A stretch of 64,000 nucleotides of DNA from Allosalinactinospora lopnorensis (GTDB lineage: Bacteria; Actinomycetota; Actinomycetes; Streptosporangiales; Streptosporangiaceae): assembly GCF_000981225.1 (NCBI RefSeq), contig NZ_LAJC01000024.1, positions 1-64,000 on the forward strand. The letters run 5' to 3'. The translations under genes and the position numbers were made by a program. The notes beneath the pieces were generated by a model. That model did no database searches and was not told where the DNA came from. It saw only the letters and a program-made list of their open reading frames with translations. Of this stretch, positions 24,709 through 33,667 are shown in pieces. The first letter of the stretch is position 1, and every line of letters starts with the position of its first letter.

Positions 24709-26312
24709 GGTCGCGCCACTGCGAACGCCGCGGCGGGGTGCTGCGCGGCATCCACGACTCCGAGCGCGGCGCGGGCATGATCGAGTACGCCGCTGTCATC
24801 CTCCTGGTGGCCGCCATCGCCAACGTCGTGCTCAACGCCGGCATCCCGGGCCGGGTGGCCGGCCTGGTCGAGGACGCCGTGAGCGAGGTCGCCGGGGCCG
24901 AACCGGACGGTGCGGACCCTTCCGGGGAAGGGGGCGCGCCGACCGCTCCCGCGGACGGATCCTCGGACTACGCTGCGGGATCCCCCTACCTGCCCGAGGA
25001 CGCGCCCAACTACGACACCGGCGAAGGGCTGGACGATACCGCCTACGGCTTCCAGCGCACGGTGGACGAGACCGGGCAGGACCCCACCGACGACGACCTG
25101 CACCTCGCCCCGGGAGAGGACGCCCACCCCGACGACCTGGACCTGGGCCCGGTGGGCGATGTCCTCGGCGCGCTCGGCCGGGCCATCTCCGACGACGTCA
25201 CCGGCGGTCTCACCGGTATCCGGGAACTGATCACCAACCCGGCCGAAGCCGTGGGCGGGATGATCGAGGGCCTGGTCGAGGACCCCTTGGGCCTCCTGCT
25301 CAGCGAGGAGCTGCGCGATGCCTGGCAGCGCGGCGACTGGGCCGAGGTCATCGGCTACGGCCTGTGGGAGATCGGTACTCTCTTCGTCCCCGGGCCGGGT
25401 TGGATCGCCAAGGCGTTCCAGACCCTGTTCAAGGCCACCGGCAAGGTACCCGGCCCCAGCGGCGGATCCGACAGCCCCCAGGGCGGCAGCGACTCCGACA
25501 ACGGGAGCGGCCAGCGCGACGAAAACGATCAGAAGAACGAGGACGAGGAGAACCGGAACAACGCCGGCTGCGCGGGCAACAGCTTCGTGCCCGGCACCCC
25601 GGTGCTTCTCGCCGACGGTTCCACCGCCCCGATCGAGGACATCGGCGTTGGCGACGAGGTATGGGCGTTCAACCCGGTCACCGGGCGGGAAGGCCCTCGC
25701 GAGGTCACCCACCTGCACAACAGCGGCGGCGGGAAAACCCTGGTCGACCTCACCATCACCGACACCGCGACAGGCGCGACCGGCACCCTCACCGCCACCG
25801 ACGCCCACCCTTTCTGGGCGCCGGAGACCGGCGCGTGGGTCAGGGCCATCGACCTGACCCCCGGCACCTGGCTACGCACCTCCGCCGGCACCTGGTCCCA
25901 GGTCACCGCCACCGAGACCCGCACCCTCCCCGACCAGCACGTCCACAACCTCACCGTCAACGACCTGCACACCTACTATGTAGGAACAGGGGGCGCGGAT
26001 GCCCTCGTCCACAATGACGGTCCTTGTCCCGAGGCCGAATCGATCGCCGACCATGCCAACGATCGTTTCAACGAGGGAGCACTGGACCATCACGTCGATG
26101 GGGTACCTCCCGAAAGACTCGCTGACTACGTCGACAACGTGTTGAACGAGGATCTTCCCAACCTCGAAGTACGGTACGGGCTTCGCGGCGGTCGGACCGC
26201 GTACTGGGACAACGACACGGGAGCTGTGGTCATCGAGGATCCGGGAGCGCCTCACGGCGGCACGGTCTTCACTCCTTCCGAGGGAAGGACCTATTTCGAG
26301 GAATTGGAGTAG
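24705..26312 (+). CDS. Polymorphic toxin with Flp-pilin-like leader, Hint domain and nuclease-like C-terminus
   Basis: This is a 535-residue multidomain protein. Residues 19-28 (SERGAGMIEY) form a prepilin-peptidase motif with predicted cleavage after Gly22 and Glu27 at +5, followed by a hydrophobic helix to about 47. An acidic linker (to ~150) and a pretoxin-like segment (LLLSEELRDAWQRGDWAEV, about 198-216) lead to a Hint domain, Ser293 (NSFVPGT) to VHN at 437. The last 98 residues, with RTAYWDNDTGAVVIEDP and GGTVFTPSEGR, resemble BECR-fold RNase toxins, weakly supported. The Asn end of Hint predicts self-release of that tail. It is followed by a candidate immunity gene. Confidence 0.8.
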   Translation: MRSRHCERRGGVLRGIHDSERGAGMIEYAAVILLVAAIANVVLNAGIPGRVAGLVEDAVSEVAGAEPDGADPSGEGGAPTAPADGSSDYAAGSPYLPEDAPNYDTGEGLDDTAYGFQRTVDETGQDPTDDDLHLAPGEDAHPDDLDLGPVGDVLGALGRAISDDVTGGLTGIRELITNPAEAVGGMIEGLVEDPLGLLLSEELRDAWQRGDWAEVIGYGLWEIGTLFVPGPGWIAKAFQTLFKATGKVPGPSGGSDSPQGGSDSDNGSGQRDENDQKNEDEENRNNAGCAGNSFVPGTPVLLADGSTAPIEDIGVGDEVWAFNPVTGREGPREVTHLHNSGGGKTLVDLTITDTATGATGTLTATDAHPFWAPETGAWVRAIDLTPGTWLRTSAGTWSQVTATETRTLPDQHVHNLTVNDLHTYYVGTGGADALVHNDGPCPEAESIADHANDRFNEGALDHHVDGVPPERLADYVDNVLNEDLPNLEVRYGLRGGRTAYWDNDTGAVVIEDPGAPHGGTVFTPSEGRTYFEELE

Positions 26313-26322
26313 GAACACCACG

Positions 26323-26736
26323 TTGAACGGAAGCGGAGACTGGGTGACGCTTCGCCTGTCCGACGACGAGTTCTCCCTCCTCTTCCAGATGTCCAAGGAG
26401 TCCCCGAATATACGGGAGTACGGACTGGGGGAGGGGCCACCGCGTGCAGGGATTGAAACCCTGCACGAGCTGCTCGGTTTTCTGCGCGAGATCCGCGGCT
26501 ACGCACGAACGCGGCTGGAACGCGTCCCCGAAGTCGGCCGGAGCGACCGTGTGAGGCTGGTAAGCGTCGCCCCTGGATCGGTGACCCTGTCGTTTCGGAG
26601 CACGATGGTCGAGTCGGTCCTCGCCGGGCTCGAAACGGTCCGCGAGCGCCTTGGGGACGCCGAAACACACACTCGTACGGGGTTTTCCCCGGCAGAAGTC
26701 AGCGCTCTTGTCACCCGCCTACGCGAAACGCGTTGA
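26323..26736 (+). CDS. Candidate immunity protein for the locus 1 toxin
   Basis: I do not recognise the family. The 137-residue soluble, mostly helical and acidic/basic-mixed protein (LRLSDDEFSLLFQM, ETLHELLGFLREIRGYARTRLERV) begins at a TTG ten bases after the toxin stop, with GGAG upstream inside the toxin's last codons. Position directly after a polymorphic toxin, small size and same strand are the classical marks of an immunity gene; function is inferred only from this. The paralogous locus has a SUKH protein in the same place, so the immunity genes are not related. Confidence 0.6.
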   Translation: MNGSGDWVTLRLSDDEFSLLFQMSKESPNIREYGLGEGPPRAGIETLHELLGFLREIRGYARTRLERVPEVGRSDRVRLVSVAPGSVTLSFRSTMVESVLAGLETVRERLGDAETHTRTGFSPAEVSALVTRLRETR

Positions 26737-26822
26737 ATCCGCGCTTCCCGCGGCGTCCAAATCGGGCCTTCTCCCGTTTGGGAAAGAACGAAGCGGCGAC
26801 CTCCGCCCCTGCTCGGACAAGG

Positions 26823-28133
26823 ATGGCCGACCGGATGCCCCCCTACCTCTCCCGCGTCCGCAGACCGCCGTGGCGGGCGGTGGCGGCCGTCGTGCTCGCC
26901 CTGGCCGCGTTGGCCTCGACGGGGGTGGTCACGCTGTCCACCGTCCGTTCCTACACCCCCTCGCCCTTGCAGCGGAGCGGCGCCGAGGTCGCCGCCGACG
27001 CGCTGCCCCGGCTCGCGTTCCTGCGGGCGGAACTGGAAACGGGGGCGGGGGAGCGGATGCAGCGGCTCTTCCCCGAGGGCTACTTCTTCACCCACGCGCT
27101 CTACGGCCTCAGCTGGGTCAACGTCGGCTCTGTCGAGCCCGGTCAGCGCGGCCGGGCGCTCAGCGAGGCCCGCTGGGCGCTGGAGCGGCTGGAATCCGCC
27201 GAGGGCACCGCCCCTTTCCCCGCTGACGCCGACCCGCCCTACGGCGTCTTCCACGCGGGCTGGACGGCCTGGCTGCGGGGGCGGATCGTTGAGCTGTCCG
27301 GCGGGCCGGGGCGCGCGCCCGCCGAAGCCGAGGCGCTGCACGCGGACGCGAGCGAGCTGCGCGGCGCTTTCGAGGCCGCGCTGGAGCGCGGGAGCCCCTA
27401 CCTCGCCGCCTACCCGGGCCAGGCATGGCCGGTGGACAGCGTGGTGGCCGTCGCGGCGCTGACCCTGGACGACCGGGTGCGCGGCGCGGACGAGCACGCG
27501 CAGGTCGTCCAACGGTGGTCCCGCGCCGTCCGCGACCGCCTCGACCCCGGCACCGGCCTGGTACCGCACGCCGCCGATCCGGCCACGGGTGAACCCGCGC
27601 AGGGGGCTCGGGGCAGTTCGCAGAGCCTGCTGCTGCGCTTCCTCGCGGAGGTCGACCCGGAATGGGCCGCCGAGGACTACCGCGCCTTCCGAACTCTCTT
27701 CGGTTCCGAGATCGGGATGGTGCCCGGGATCCGCGAGCACCCGCGCGGCGACGACTCACCGGGCGACGTCGACTCCGGGCCGCTCATCCTCGGCCTGTCG
27801 GCGTCGGCGAGCGCTGTCGCGCTGGGCGACGCGGTGCTCTTCGGCGATGAGCGGGCCGCCGCCGCGCTCACCGGCCTGGCCGAGGCCACCGGCATGGCCA
27901 TCGAGACCGGAGGGAAGCGCCGCTACGCGGGCGGACTGCTCCCCGTGGGCGACGTGTTCCTGGTCTGGTCGCTCACCGCCGGCGGTGAGCACGCCGCCCC
28001 CGGTCCGGTGGCCACTGACCAGGGCCTTGGCCGATGGCGGCTGCCCTGGCACATCGCCACCGCCGCCGTGCTCCTTCCGCTCTGCTACGCCGCCGCCCGC
28101 GCTTGGCGGCGCCCGGCCCCGGCCGCTTCCTGA
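26823..28133 (+). CDS. Membrane-anchored alpha/alpha-toroid-like protein, unknown function
   Basis: This protein of about 436 residues has a hydrophobic segment near each end (WRAVAAVVLALAALASTGVV and WHIATAAVLLPLCYAAARAW), with a ~330-residue outside domain between. Blocks such as GYFFTHALYGLSWVNVG, PYLAAYPGQAWPVDSVVAVAAL and GSSQSLLLRFLAEVDPEWA recall six-hairpin glycosidase or linalool-dehydratase-like alpha/alpha barrels, but no catalytic residues can be assigned. The start is uncertain: TTG 26733 overlaps the preceding stop, while ATG 26823 and ATG 26838 are nearer the first helix. Its stop is two bases from the convergent blaB-like stop. Confidence 0.6.
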   Translation: MADRMPPYLSRVRRPPWRAVAAVVLALAALASTGVVTLSTVRSYTPSPLQRSGAEVAADALPRLAFLRAELETGAGERMQRLFPEGYFFTHALYGLSWVNVGSVEPGQRGRALSEARWALERLESAEGTAPFPADADPPYGVFHAGWTAWLRGRIVELSGGPGRAPAEAEALHADASELRGAFEAALERGSPYLAAYPGQAWPVDSVVAVAALTLDDRVRGADEHAQVVQRWSRAVRDRLDPGTGLVPHAADPATGEPAQGARGSSQSLLLRFLAEVDPEWAAEDYRAFRTLFGSEIGMVPGIREHPRGDDSPGDVDSGPLILGLSASASAVALGDAVLFGDERAAAALTGLAEATGMAIETGGKRRYAGGLLPVGDVFLVWSLTAGGEHAAPGPVATDQGLGRWRLPWHIATAAVLLPLCYAAARAWRRPAPAAS

Positions 28134-28135
28134 AT

Positions 28136-29041
28136 TCAGGCGTTCGCCCGCAGGTGGTCGCGGAGCCGGCGTGCGACGCCTCCCATCACGGCTTCGGCCT
28201 CGGGCTGGGCGGCGGCGGAGACACGCGACTCCGTCAGCGCCGCGACCGCGAACAGCCGGCCGTCGGCGTGCTCGACGACGCCGATCTCGTGGCGGAGGTT
28301 GAGCAGGGTCCCGGTCTTGGACGACCACCGGGAGGTGTCGGAGCTGAAGTCCGGCGAGAGCCGCTGCCGCAGGACGTTGGCGGCCATGAGGTCGCGGACC
28401 TGTTCGGCGATCCCGGGAGCGATGGCCGAGGGCAGCCACAGTGCTTGGAGCAGTTCGACGTAGGCCCGGGCGGTCCCGGAGCTGGCGCGGGTCACGTCGA
28501 GTTGCGGCACGCTGTGTCCGCGCCCGGCCGTCCCCGCCTCGATGGCCAGGATGTGGGCGAGGTGCGCATCGGCGGGGGCGAGCCGCTCCTGCGGTGTCTC
28601 GCTGAGGTCGCGCAGGGTGTTGCGGACGGTGATCCCGTTCAGTCCCAGTCCCCTCAGCGCGCCTGCGACGTCGCCCGGCGGGGTGAGCGTGAACAGGATG
28701 TCGGCGGCGGTGTTGTCGCTGACCGCCATGCTCAGGTAGATCAGGTCCTCGACCGCGACGCGCGCCGGGTGCCGGAACCGGCCGAGCCCCACCGGGCCGG
28801 GGACGGTGTTGTGCCCTGGCCGCACCCGGACCTCCGCGGCACCGTCCAGCTCCCCCCTGCGGATACGGTCGAGGGTGGCGATCGCGAGGGGGACCTTCAC
28901 GAGTGATGCGGTGGGGAACTCGAGGTCGGGCTCGATACCGAGCTCGTGTCCGGTGTTCAGGTCCCGCACGAGGAACGACCCGCGCAGTCCGGCGCCGTCG
29001 AGCGTCTCGCGCAGTTCTCGGAGGAACGCCTCGGCCCTCAC
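28136..29041 (-). CDS. blaB: BlaB-like serine beta-lactamase/PBP-fold protein without signal peptide
   Basis: This 301-residue protein has the active-site motifs of class A beta-lactamases: SLVK (SxxK), SDN in AVSDNTAADIL, and KTG in SSKTGTLLN, yet no signal peptide, so it stays in the cytoplasm. In Streptomyces cacaoi, BlaB has exactly these features, lacks measurable beta-lactamase activity and works with the LysR protein BlaA to induce the divergent beta-lactamase blaL. The same three-gene layout is seen here. GTG 29041 overlaps the LysR stop (GTGA), so translation is coupled. The role as an induction factor is by analogy. Confidence 0.8.
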   Translation of the reverse strand: MRAEAFLRELRETLDGAGLRGSFLVRDLNTGHELGIEPDLEFPTASLVKVPLAIATLDRIRRGELDGAAEVRVRPGHNTVPGPVGLGRFRHPARVAVEDLIYLSMAVSDNTAADILFTLTPPGDVAGALRGLGLNGITVRNTLRDLSETPQERLAPADAHLAHILAIEAGTAGRGHSVPQLDVTRASSGTARAYVELLQALWLPSAIAPGIAEQVRDLMAANVLRQRLSPDFSSDTSRWSSKTGTLLNLRHEIGVVEHADGRLFAVAALTESRVSAAAQPEAEAVMGGVARRLRDHLRANA

Positions 29042-29937
29042 AGCCCCGCCCCGTCCCGGTCCACCGCGCCAATGCAGCGGGCGATGCCCTCCCGTAACGC
29101 GGTGCGCAGGCGTTCCGGGTCCTCGCCGCCGGCGGTGGCGACATCGAGACCGCGGGTGAGGGCGGCCTCCCCCATGGGGCACCAGTGCAGCCCCAGTTCC
29201 TCGGCCTGCCCGGCGGACGCCAGGAGGAGGTCGTCCGAGCCCAGGATCTCGGCCGTCGCCGCCGCGAGGGTGTGTGCGACCGCCACCTGCGCGGGGCGGA
29301 GGCCCACCGCGTCGCGGATCCGGGTCACCCGGTCCCTGATGTGCGGGACGTCGTCCTCGGGCTGGATCCATACGCGGCGCGGTCGCCGGCCGACATCGGC
29401 GCGGCCGACACGGAGGGTCTCGATGTACACGACGTCCGCACCGGGCGGGGACACGCTCGCCAGGCCCAGCGGGACGCGCCACGCGGCCTCGTCCGGCGGA
29501 ACCGCGATGAGGGCGGCTCGGACGTCCTGGGAGCGCAGGAGCTCGGCCCGCGCGTCGGGAGGCGCCGTATGGAGGTCGAGGTGGATGCCGTGGCGGCGCG
29601 CCTCGGCGTCCAGCCGCGCCAGGTCCAGCGTGGAACAGGTGTCGGGCACAGCGACGCGTAAAGGAGTGCGCCTGGCCTGCTCCGCGGCGTCTTCCATGGC
29701 CTCGGCCAGCCGGACCAGGCGCCGCGCCGAGGGCAGCATGTCGCGGCCGAAGGGGGTGAGGACGGCCCGCCGCGCGGAGCGGTCGAAGAGCCGCGCTCCG
29801 AGGTGCTTCTCCAGGGCCGCGATGCGGCGGCTGGCCACCGGCTGGGGGACCCGCGCGGCCGCGGCGCCCTGGGTGAAACTGCCCTTCTCGCTCACATGAA
29901 CGAACGCCCTGCAGGCGCCGACGAGATCCATGGCCAC
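29038..29937 (-). CDS. blaA: LysR family regulator of the beta-lactamase locus (BlaA-like)
   Basis: This 299-residue protein has an N-terminal winged helix (DLVGACRAFVHVSEKGSFTQGAAAARVPQPVASRRIAALEKHLGARLFDRS) and a C-terminal inducer domain (LRVAVPDTC). It sits head-to-head with the exported beta-lactamase and overlaps the blaB-like gene, matching the blaA-blaB/blaL arrangement of S. cacaoi. It probably activates blaL when beta-lactams disturb wall metabolism. ATG 29937 and ATG 29931 are both possible starts. Confidence 0.85.
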   Translation of the reverse strand: MAMDLVGACRAFVHVSEKGSFTQGAAAARVPQPVASRRIAALEKHLGARLFDRSARRAVLTPFGRDMLPSARRLVRLAEAMEDAAEQARRTPLRVAVPDTCSTLDLARLDAEARRHGIHLDLHTAPPDARAELLRSQDVRAALIAVPPDEAAWRVPLGLASVSPPGADVVYIETLRVGRADVGRRPRRVWIQPEDDVPHIRDRVTRIRDAVGLRPAQVAVAHTLAAATAEILGSDDLLLASAGQAEELGLHWCPMGEAALTRGLDVATAGGEDPERLRTALREGIARCIGAVDRDGAGL

Positions 29938-29942
29938 AGATT

Positions 29943-29957
29943 ATGCCGGTTCCGCAT
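29943..29957. promoter_or_regulatory. LysR-type box in the bla divergent promoter
   Basis: ATGC-CGGTTCC-GCAT is an interrupted inverted repeat containing a T-N11-A pattern (29944-29956). It begins six bases upstream of the LysR start codon and about 100 bp before the beta-lactamase start. Binding is inferred. Confidence 0.5.
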
Positions 29958-30059
29958 GGATCGGCCCATTTGCGTCTTCGACAGTATCGGCCGCGGAGGC
30001 GAGACTGCTGCGCAGGGTTTCCCGGGGCCCGTCCGATCCAAGGACAGGAAGGCTTGATC

Positions 30060-30971
30060 ATGCTGTACAGACCTGCTCGTCGCGCCGCGTTCGCGGCTCT
30101 GGCGGCGATCGCCGTGAGCCCGCTCGCGGGGTGCGCGGCGGCCCCGGACGCGTCTCCCTCCGACGATTCGGCGGCGCAGTCGAGCGAGGCGCCGTACGCG
30201 GCGGAGTTCGAACGGCTGGAGGAGGAGTTCGACGCCCGGCTCGGGGTCTACGCCCTGGACACGGGCACCGGCCTCGACGTCGCCCACCGCTCCGATGAGC
30301 GGTTCGCTTACGCGTCCACTTTCAAGCCGCTGGCCTGCGGTGCCGTGATGGAGCGCCGGTCCATTGCGGAACTGGAGGAGGTCGTCGGCTACGGCGCCGA
30401 GGACCTGGTGGAGTACTCGCCCATCACCGAGGAGCACGTCGACACCGGGATGACCCTGCTGGAGGCGTGCGACGCCGCCATCCGCTACAGTGACAACACC
30501 GCCGCCAACCTCCTGTTCGACGAACTCGGCGGGCCGCAGGGGCTGCAGGACGCTCTGGTGGAGATCGGCGACGACACCACACAGGCGGACCGCCGGGAGA
30601 CCGGGCTGAACGAGGCCGCTCCCGGCGACACCCGGGACACCAGCACGCCGGAGGCGCTGGCCGCGGACCTGCGCGAGTACGTGCTCGGCGACCCCCTGCC
30701 CGAGGAGAAGCGGACCCTGCTCCGGGAGATGCTGCTGGAGAACACGACCGGCGGCGACCTGATCCGCGCGGGGATTCCCGACGGCTGGGAGGTCGGCGAC
30801 AAGACCGGGAGCGCGGGCTACGGGACGCGCAACGACATCGCCGTGCTGTGGCCCCCCGACGGTGACCCGATCGTGCTGGCGGTCCTGTCCAGCAGGGACG
30901 GGGAGGACGCCGAGTCCGAGGACGCGCTCATCGCCGAGGCCGCGGCGGTCGCCGCCGACGCGCTGCGCTAG
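30060..30971 (+). CDS. blaL: Class A beta-lactamase, exported lipoprotein
   Basis: This is a 303-residue secreted enzyme. The N-terminus has a lipoprotein signal peptide with lipobox LAGC (Cys at about 25) and a Ser/Asp-rich linker. Class A motifs are S-T-F-K at residues 86-89, SDN at 144-146, RRETGLNEAAPGD holding the general-base Glu and the omega loop, and KTGSAG at 248-253. It hydrolyses beta-lactams outside the membrane. ATG 30060 follows GGAAGG. Divergent LysR and BlaB-like genes indicate inducible expression. Confidence 0.92.
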   Translation: MLYRPARRAAFAALAAIAVSPLAGCAAAPDASPSDDSAAQSSEAPYAAEFERLEEEFDARLGVYALDTGTGLDVAHRSDERFAYASTFKPLACGAVMERRSIAELEEVVGYGAEDLVEYSPITEEHVDTGMTLLEACDAAIRYSDNTAANLLFDELGGPQGLQDALVEIGDDTTQADRRETGLNEAAPGDTRDTSTPEALAADLREYVLGDPLPEEKRTLLREMLLENTTGGDLIRAGIPDGWEVGDKTGSAGYGTRNDIAVLWPPDGDPIVLAVLSSRDGEDAESEDALIAEAAAVAADALR

Positions 30972-30978
30972 CGGCCCT

Positions 30979-31015
30979 CCGCGGGCGCCGGTCCTTCGCG
31001 GGCCGGCGCCCGCGG
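30979..31015 (+). terminator. Terminator after blaL
   Basis: CCGCGGGCGCCGG pairs with CCGGCGCCCGCGG, a 13-bp stem with an 11-base loop, eight bases beyond the stop codon. Confidence 0.7.
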
Positions 31016-31110
31016 TCCGGGGCACCGCGGAACACCGGCGGGCGGCCCGGCCGTCACACCGACCGAAAAATCAGCAGCGCCGCGCAGGTCCTCCGCGTTA
31101 GGGTCCGGGC

Positions 31111-31871
31111 ATGGACGACGAGGACGGCTACTTCGGGAACGCATCGCGGCGAAGTACGACGAGATGTCGGCGGAGAGGTTCGAGCCGGGCGTCGTGGATC
31201 CGGCGGTCGACGTCCTGGAGCGGCTGGCCGGCGGCGGCCGGGCCCTGGAACTGGGCATCGGGACAGGGCGGGTCGCGCTGCCGCTGGCACGCCGCGGCGT
31301 TCCGGTCCACGGCATCGACCTGTCCCGGGCGATGGTCGCCCGGCTGCGCGCCAAGCCGGGCGGCGACGCGATCGGTGTGATGATCGGCGACTTCGCGACG
31401 ACAGGGGTGGAGGGGACGTTCTCCGTCGCCTACCTGGTCTTCAACACGATCATGAATCTGACGACGCAGGCGGCGCGGGTGGCCTGCTTCCGCAACGCCG
31501 CGGCCCACCTTGAGCCCGGGGGCCGCTTCGTCATCGAGGTCGGGGTCCCCGATCTGCGCAGGCTTCCGGAGGGGCAGGTCGCCGTACCGTTCCACGTGAG
31601 CCCGACACAGTGGGCGTTCGACCTCTACGATGTCGCCACCCAGGCGATGAGCTCGAACTACGTCGAGGTCGTCGACGGGCGCGGCGAGTACCGGTCGATT
31701 CCCTTCCGGTACGTGTGGCCCGCCGAACTCGACCTGATGGCCCAGATCGCCGGGTTGCGCCTGCGCGAGCGGTGGGACGGATGGACGCGGGAGCCCTTCA
31801 CGAGCCTCAGCCGCCAGCACGTCTCCATCTGGGAGAAACCCGCCGGGGCCGCGGAGCACGGGCACGCATAG
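31111..31871 (+). pseudogene. Frameshifted SAM-dependent class I methyltransferase
   Basis: The protein starts MDDEDGYFG at ATG 31111 and continues, one frame over, as ERIAAKYDEMSAERFEPGVVDPAVD, with the SAM motif ALELGIGTGRVALPLARRG, HGIDLSRAMV, and a downstream LVFNTIMNL. The shift lies in GGG at 31135-31137; one more G would give a normal ~254-residue enzyme. The family is widespread in actinobacteria with unknown small-molecule substrates. The intact downstream frame (31164-31871) could use a GTG-like internal start but lacks the first helix. Read as probably intact in the organism. Confidence 0.78.
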
Positions 31872-32054
31872 CCCCGATGCGCATGCGAACCTCCGGTTCG
31901 CGGCCGGGGGCGGCATACCAGACCTCTCCCGGCGCGGGCGAAGACCCGCCGTGATGAGGAAGCGGTACCGGCGGCGCCGGGAGGCACCCGGCGCTGCCGG
32001 AGGGGACGGGCCCGGCAGCCGGACCGGACCCGCCCGCCGCCGGGGCGCCCGCGG

Positions 32055-33107
32055 TCAGCCGCGCGGCAGCACCATCGACAGCACTCCCTGCAGTCGGCTC
32101 CAGTCGCTGGTGATCGTTGTCGCGTTCGCCTCGGCCAGCAGCGCCACCCGGTCGGCGGCCTCCTGCTCGGAGGGATCGCTGGCGTCGATGGCCGGCTCGA
32201 CGGCGTGGCCGCTCGTCATCACCAGCAGGTAGCCGTTGTCGGCGTACCACGCGGTGTCGATCCCGTCGACGTAGGAGCGCGCGCTGCCGTCGAACACCAC
32301 GAACCACGGCCGCAGGTCCTCGTCGTACCGTTCGCGCGGGTCGCCCGCCTGCGCGCCGAGCACGGCGGGGAACGCGGTCGCGCGGCCGATGTCATCGGCC
32401 GCGACCAGGTCGCGCAGGTGCGTGCCGTACTCCTCGTCGGTCCACAGGTCGTCGAACGGGTTTTTCTGCTCGAACGTGCCGGGGATCAGCTCGATGAGCA
32501 CTTTCCCGGCGAGCGTGTCACGGGCCGGCCAGGCCGCGGTCCTGGCGGCGTCGTCGAGCGTCGTGTGCCCTCCGCCCGCACCGGCGAGCAGGTCAGCGGG
32601 CCGGAACAGGGCGTCGCCGAGGATCTCGCCCGCCAGCGCGTCGAACTCGGCGGGCCCGAGTCCGCCCTTGCCGTAGAAGCCGTCCTTCATCTCGATCTTG
32701 AGCTGGATCGGCCGGTGTTCCGGATTGGCGTCGTGCCAGGTGCGGATATCGCGGAAGCAGTCGGCGAGGTCGCCGTTGCCGTTACCCCGGCGCAGCTCGC
32801 CGGGGGCGGCGGCGCCGACGCAGTTGTTCTGGCGCCCGATGAGGTCGTGGTTGACACGCCACTCCCCGGTGAGGTCGTCGGTCCACACGTCCAATTCCAG
32901 CAGCCCCGCCCCGGAGCCGAGTGCGTCGGCGAAGTAGCCGAACTTGCTCTTCTCGTAGGCGTTGTGCACGCCCACGGACGTGCTCGCCGCGAGAGAGAGG
33001 GAACCGGCGCGGGGCAGCGGTTCGGCGGCGGCGGTCCCGGGAGAGAGGAGGGGGAGGAGAAACGCGGAAGTGGCGGACACCAGCGATATGGATCGCGCGA
33101 GCGGCAT
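32055..33107 (-). CDS. Secreted Ca2+-dependent phosphatidylinositol-specific phospholipase C-type protein
   Basis: This 350-residue exported TIM-barrel phosphodiesterase has a signal peptide in residues 1-28 (ISLVSATSAFLLPLL, ending GTAAAEP). Key blocks are VGVHNAYEKSKFGYFADALGSG with the first catalytic His, LLELDVWTDDLTGEWRVNHD giving metal ligands and the second His, and QLKIEMKDG. These fit the Ca2+-dependent PI-PLC C1 family. The likely reaction is cleavage of phosphatidylinositol-type lipids outside the cell; activity is inferred. It is isolated from its neighbours. Confidence 0.8.
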   Translation of the reverse strand: MPLARSISLVSATSAFLLPLLSPGTAAAEPLPRAGSLSLAASTSVGVHNAYEKSKFGYFADALGSGAGLLELDVWTDDLTGEWRVNHDLIGRQNNCVGAAAPGELRRGNGNGDLADCFRDIRTWHDANPEHRPIQLKIEMKDGFYGKGGLGPAEFDALAGEILGDALFRPADLLAGAGGGHTTLDDAARTAAWPARDTLAGKVLIELIPGTFEQKNPFDDLWTDEEYGTHLRDLVAADDIGRATAFPAVLGAQAGDPRERYDEDLRPWFVVFDGSARSYVDGIDTAWYADNGYLLVMTSGHAVEPAIDASDPSEQEAADRVALLAEANATTITSDWSRLQGVLSMVLPRG

Positions 33108-33667
33108 GGAACTTCCTTAGGAAAGACGAGGGGAGGGAGGGGGATCGGTTCGGAGGGTGTGCGGGGGGTCACATATCGTGCCATTCGGCGCGGCGCGACG
33201 AAAGCCCCCCTGTGCCATTCCGCCCATGGCAACACGTACGGGGCGCAGGCGAGTCGTCTTCCTCGACACGGCTCGAACGCCGGTCAGGGGCCGGTCTGCC
33301 GTTCAGCGCAGGCGCGGCACGCTGACCGGAGATCCCCGCCGGGAGGATCGCCGCGATGCGCGACCGCATCCGGCACGCCATCGCCGGCGGCCCGGCCGCC
33401 CTTTCCCGGAACAGCCGGAATCGGGAGCGAGCGGGAACTTATCCGCGCGGGCTTCCGACTTGTGTGGTGAAGGAAGGCCCGGCGGTCCGGCAGGCGGTCC
33501 GCGCGCCATGTTCGTGCCGGGGCGGCTACCGGTCCCGGGCGTATCGCTCCCCGGTCGTGGAACACTGCGGCGGCTTTCGTGTCCCCGCAGCTCAGGATGG
33601 GATCCGCGGTTCCGGAGGAGCGACCGTTCACGGCCACAGGGAAAAGGAAGAAGAAAGACGGTCGCTG
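33108..33667. other. Intergenic region between PI-PLC and lipoprotein genes
   Basis: This stretch of 560 bp has no gene I can support. Overlapping open frames in it lack family features. Its last 50 bp contain GCGACCGT (33620-33627) and ACGGTCGC (33658-33665), which could pair around the lipoprotein gene's GGAAGAAGAAAG ribosome binding site. Confidence 0.45.

Noticed and set aside
24705..26312. Interpretation of the Hint segment as an intein splicing two halves of one protein
   Set aside because: There is no C-extein nucleophile in a host protein context, and the segment is followed by a toxin-like tail and an immunity-like gene; cleavage fits better than splicing.
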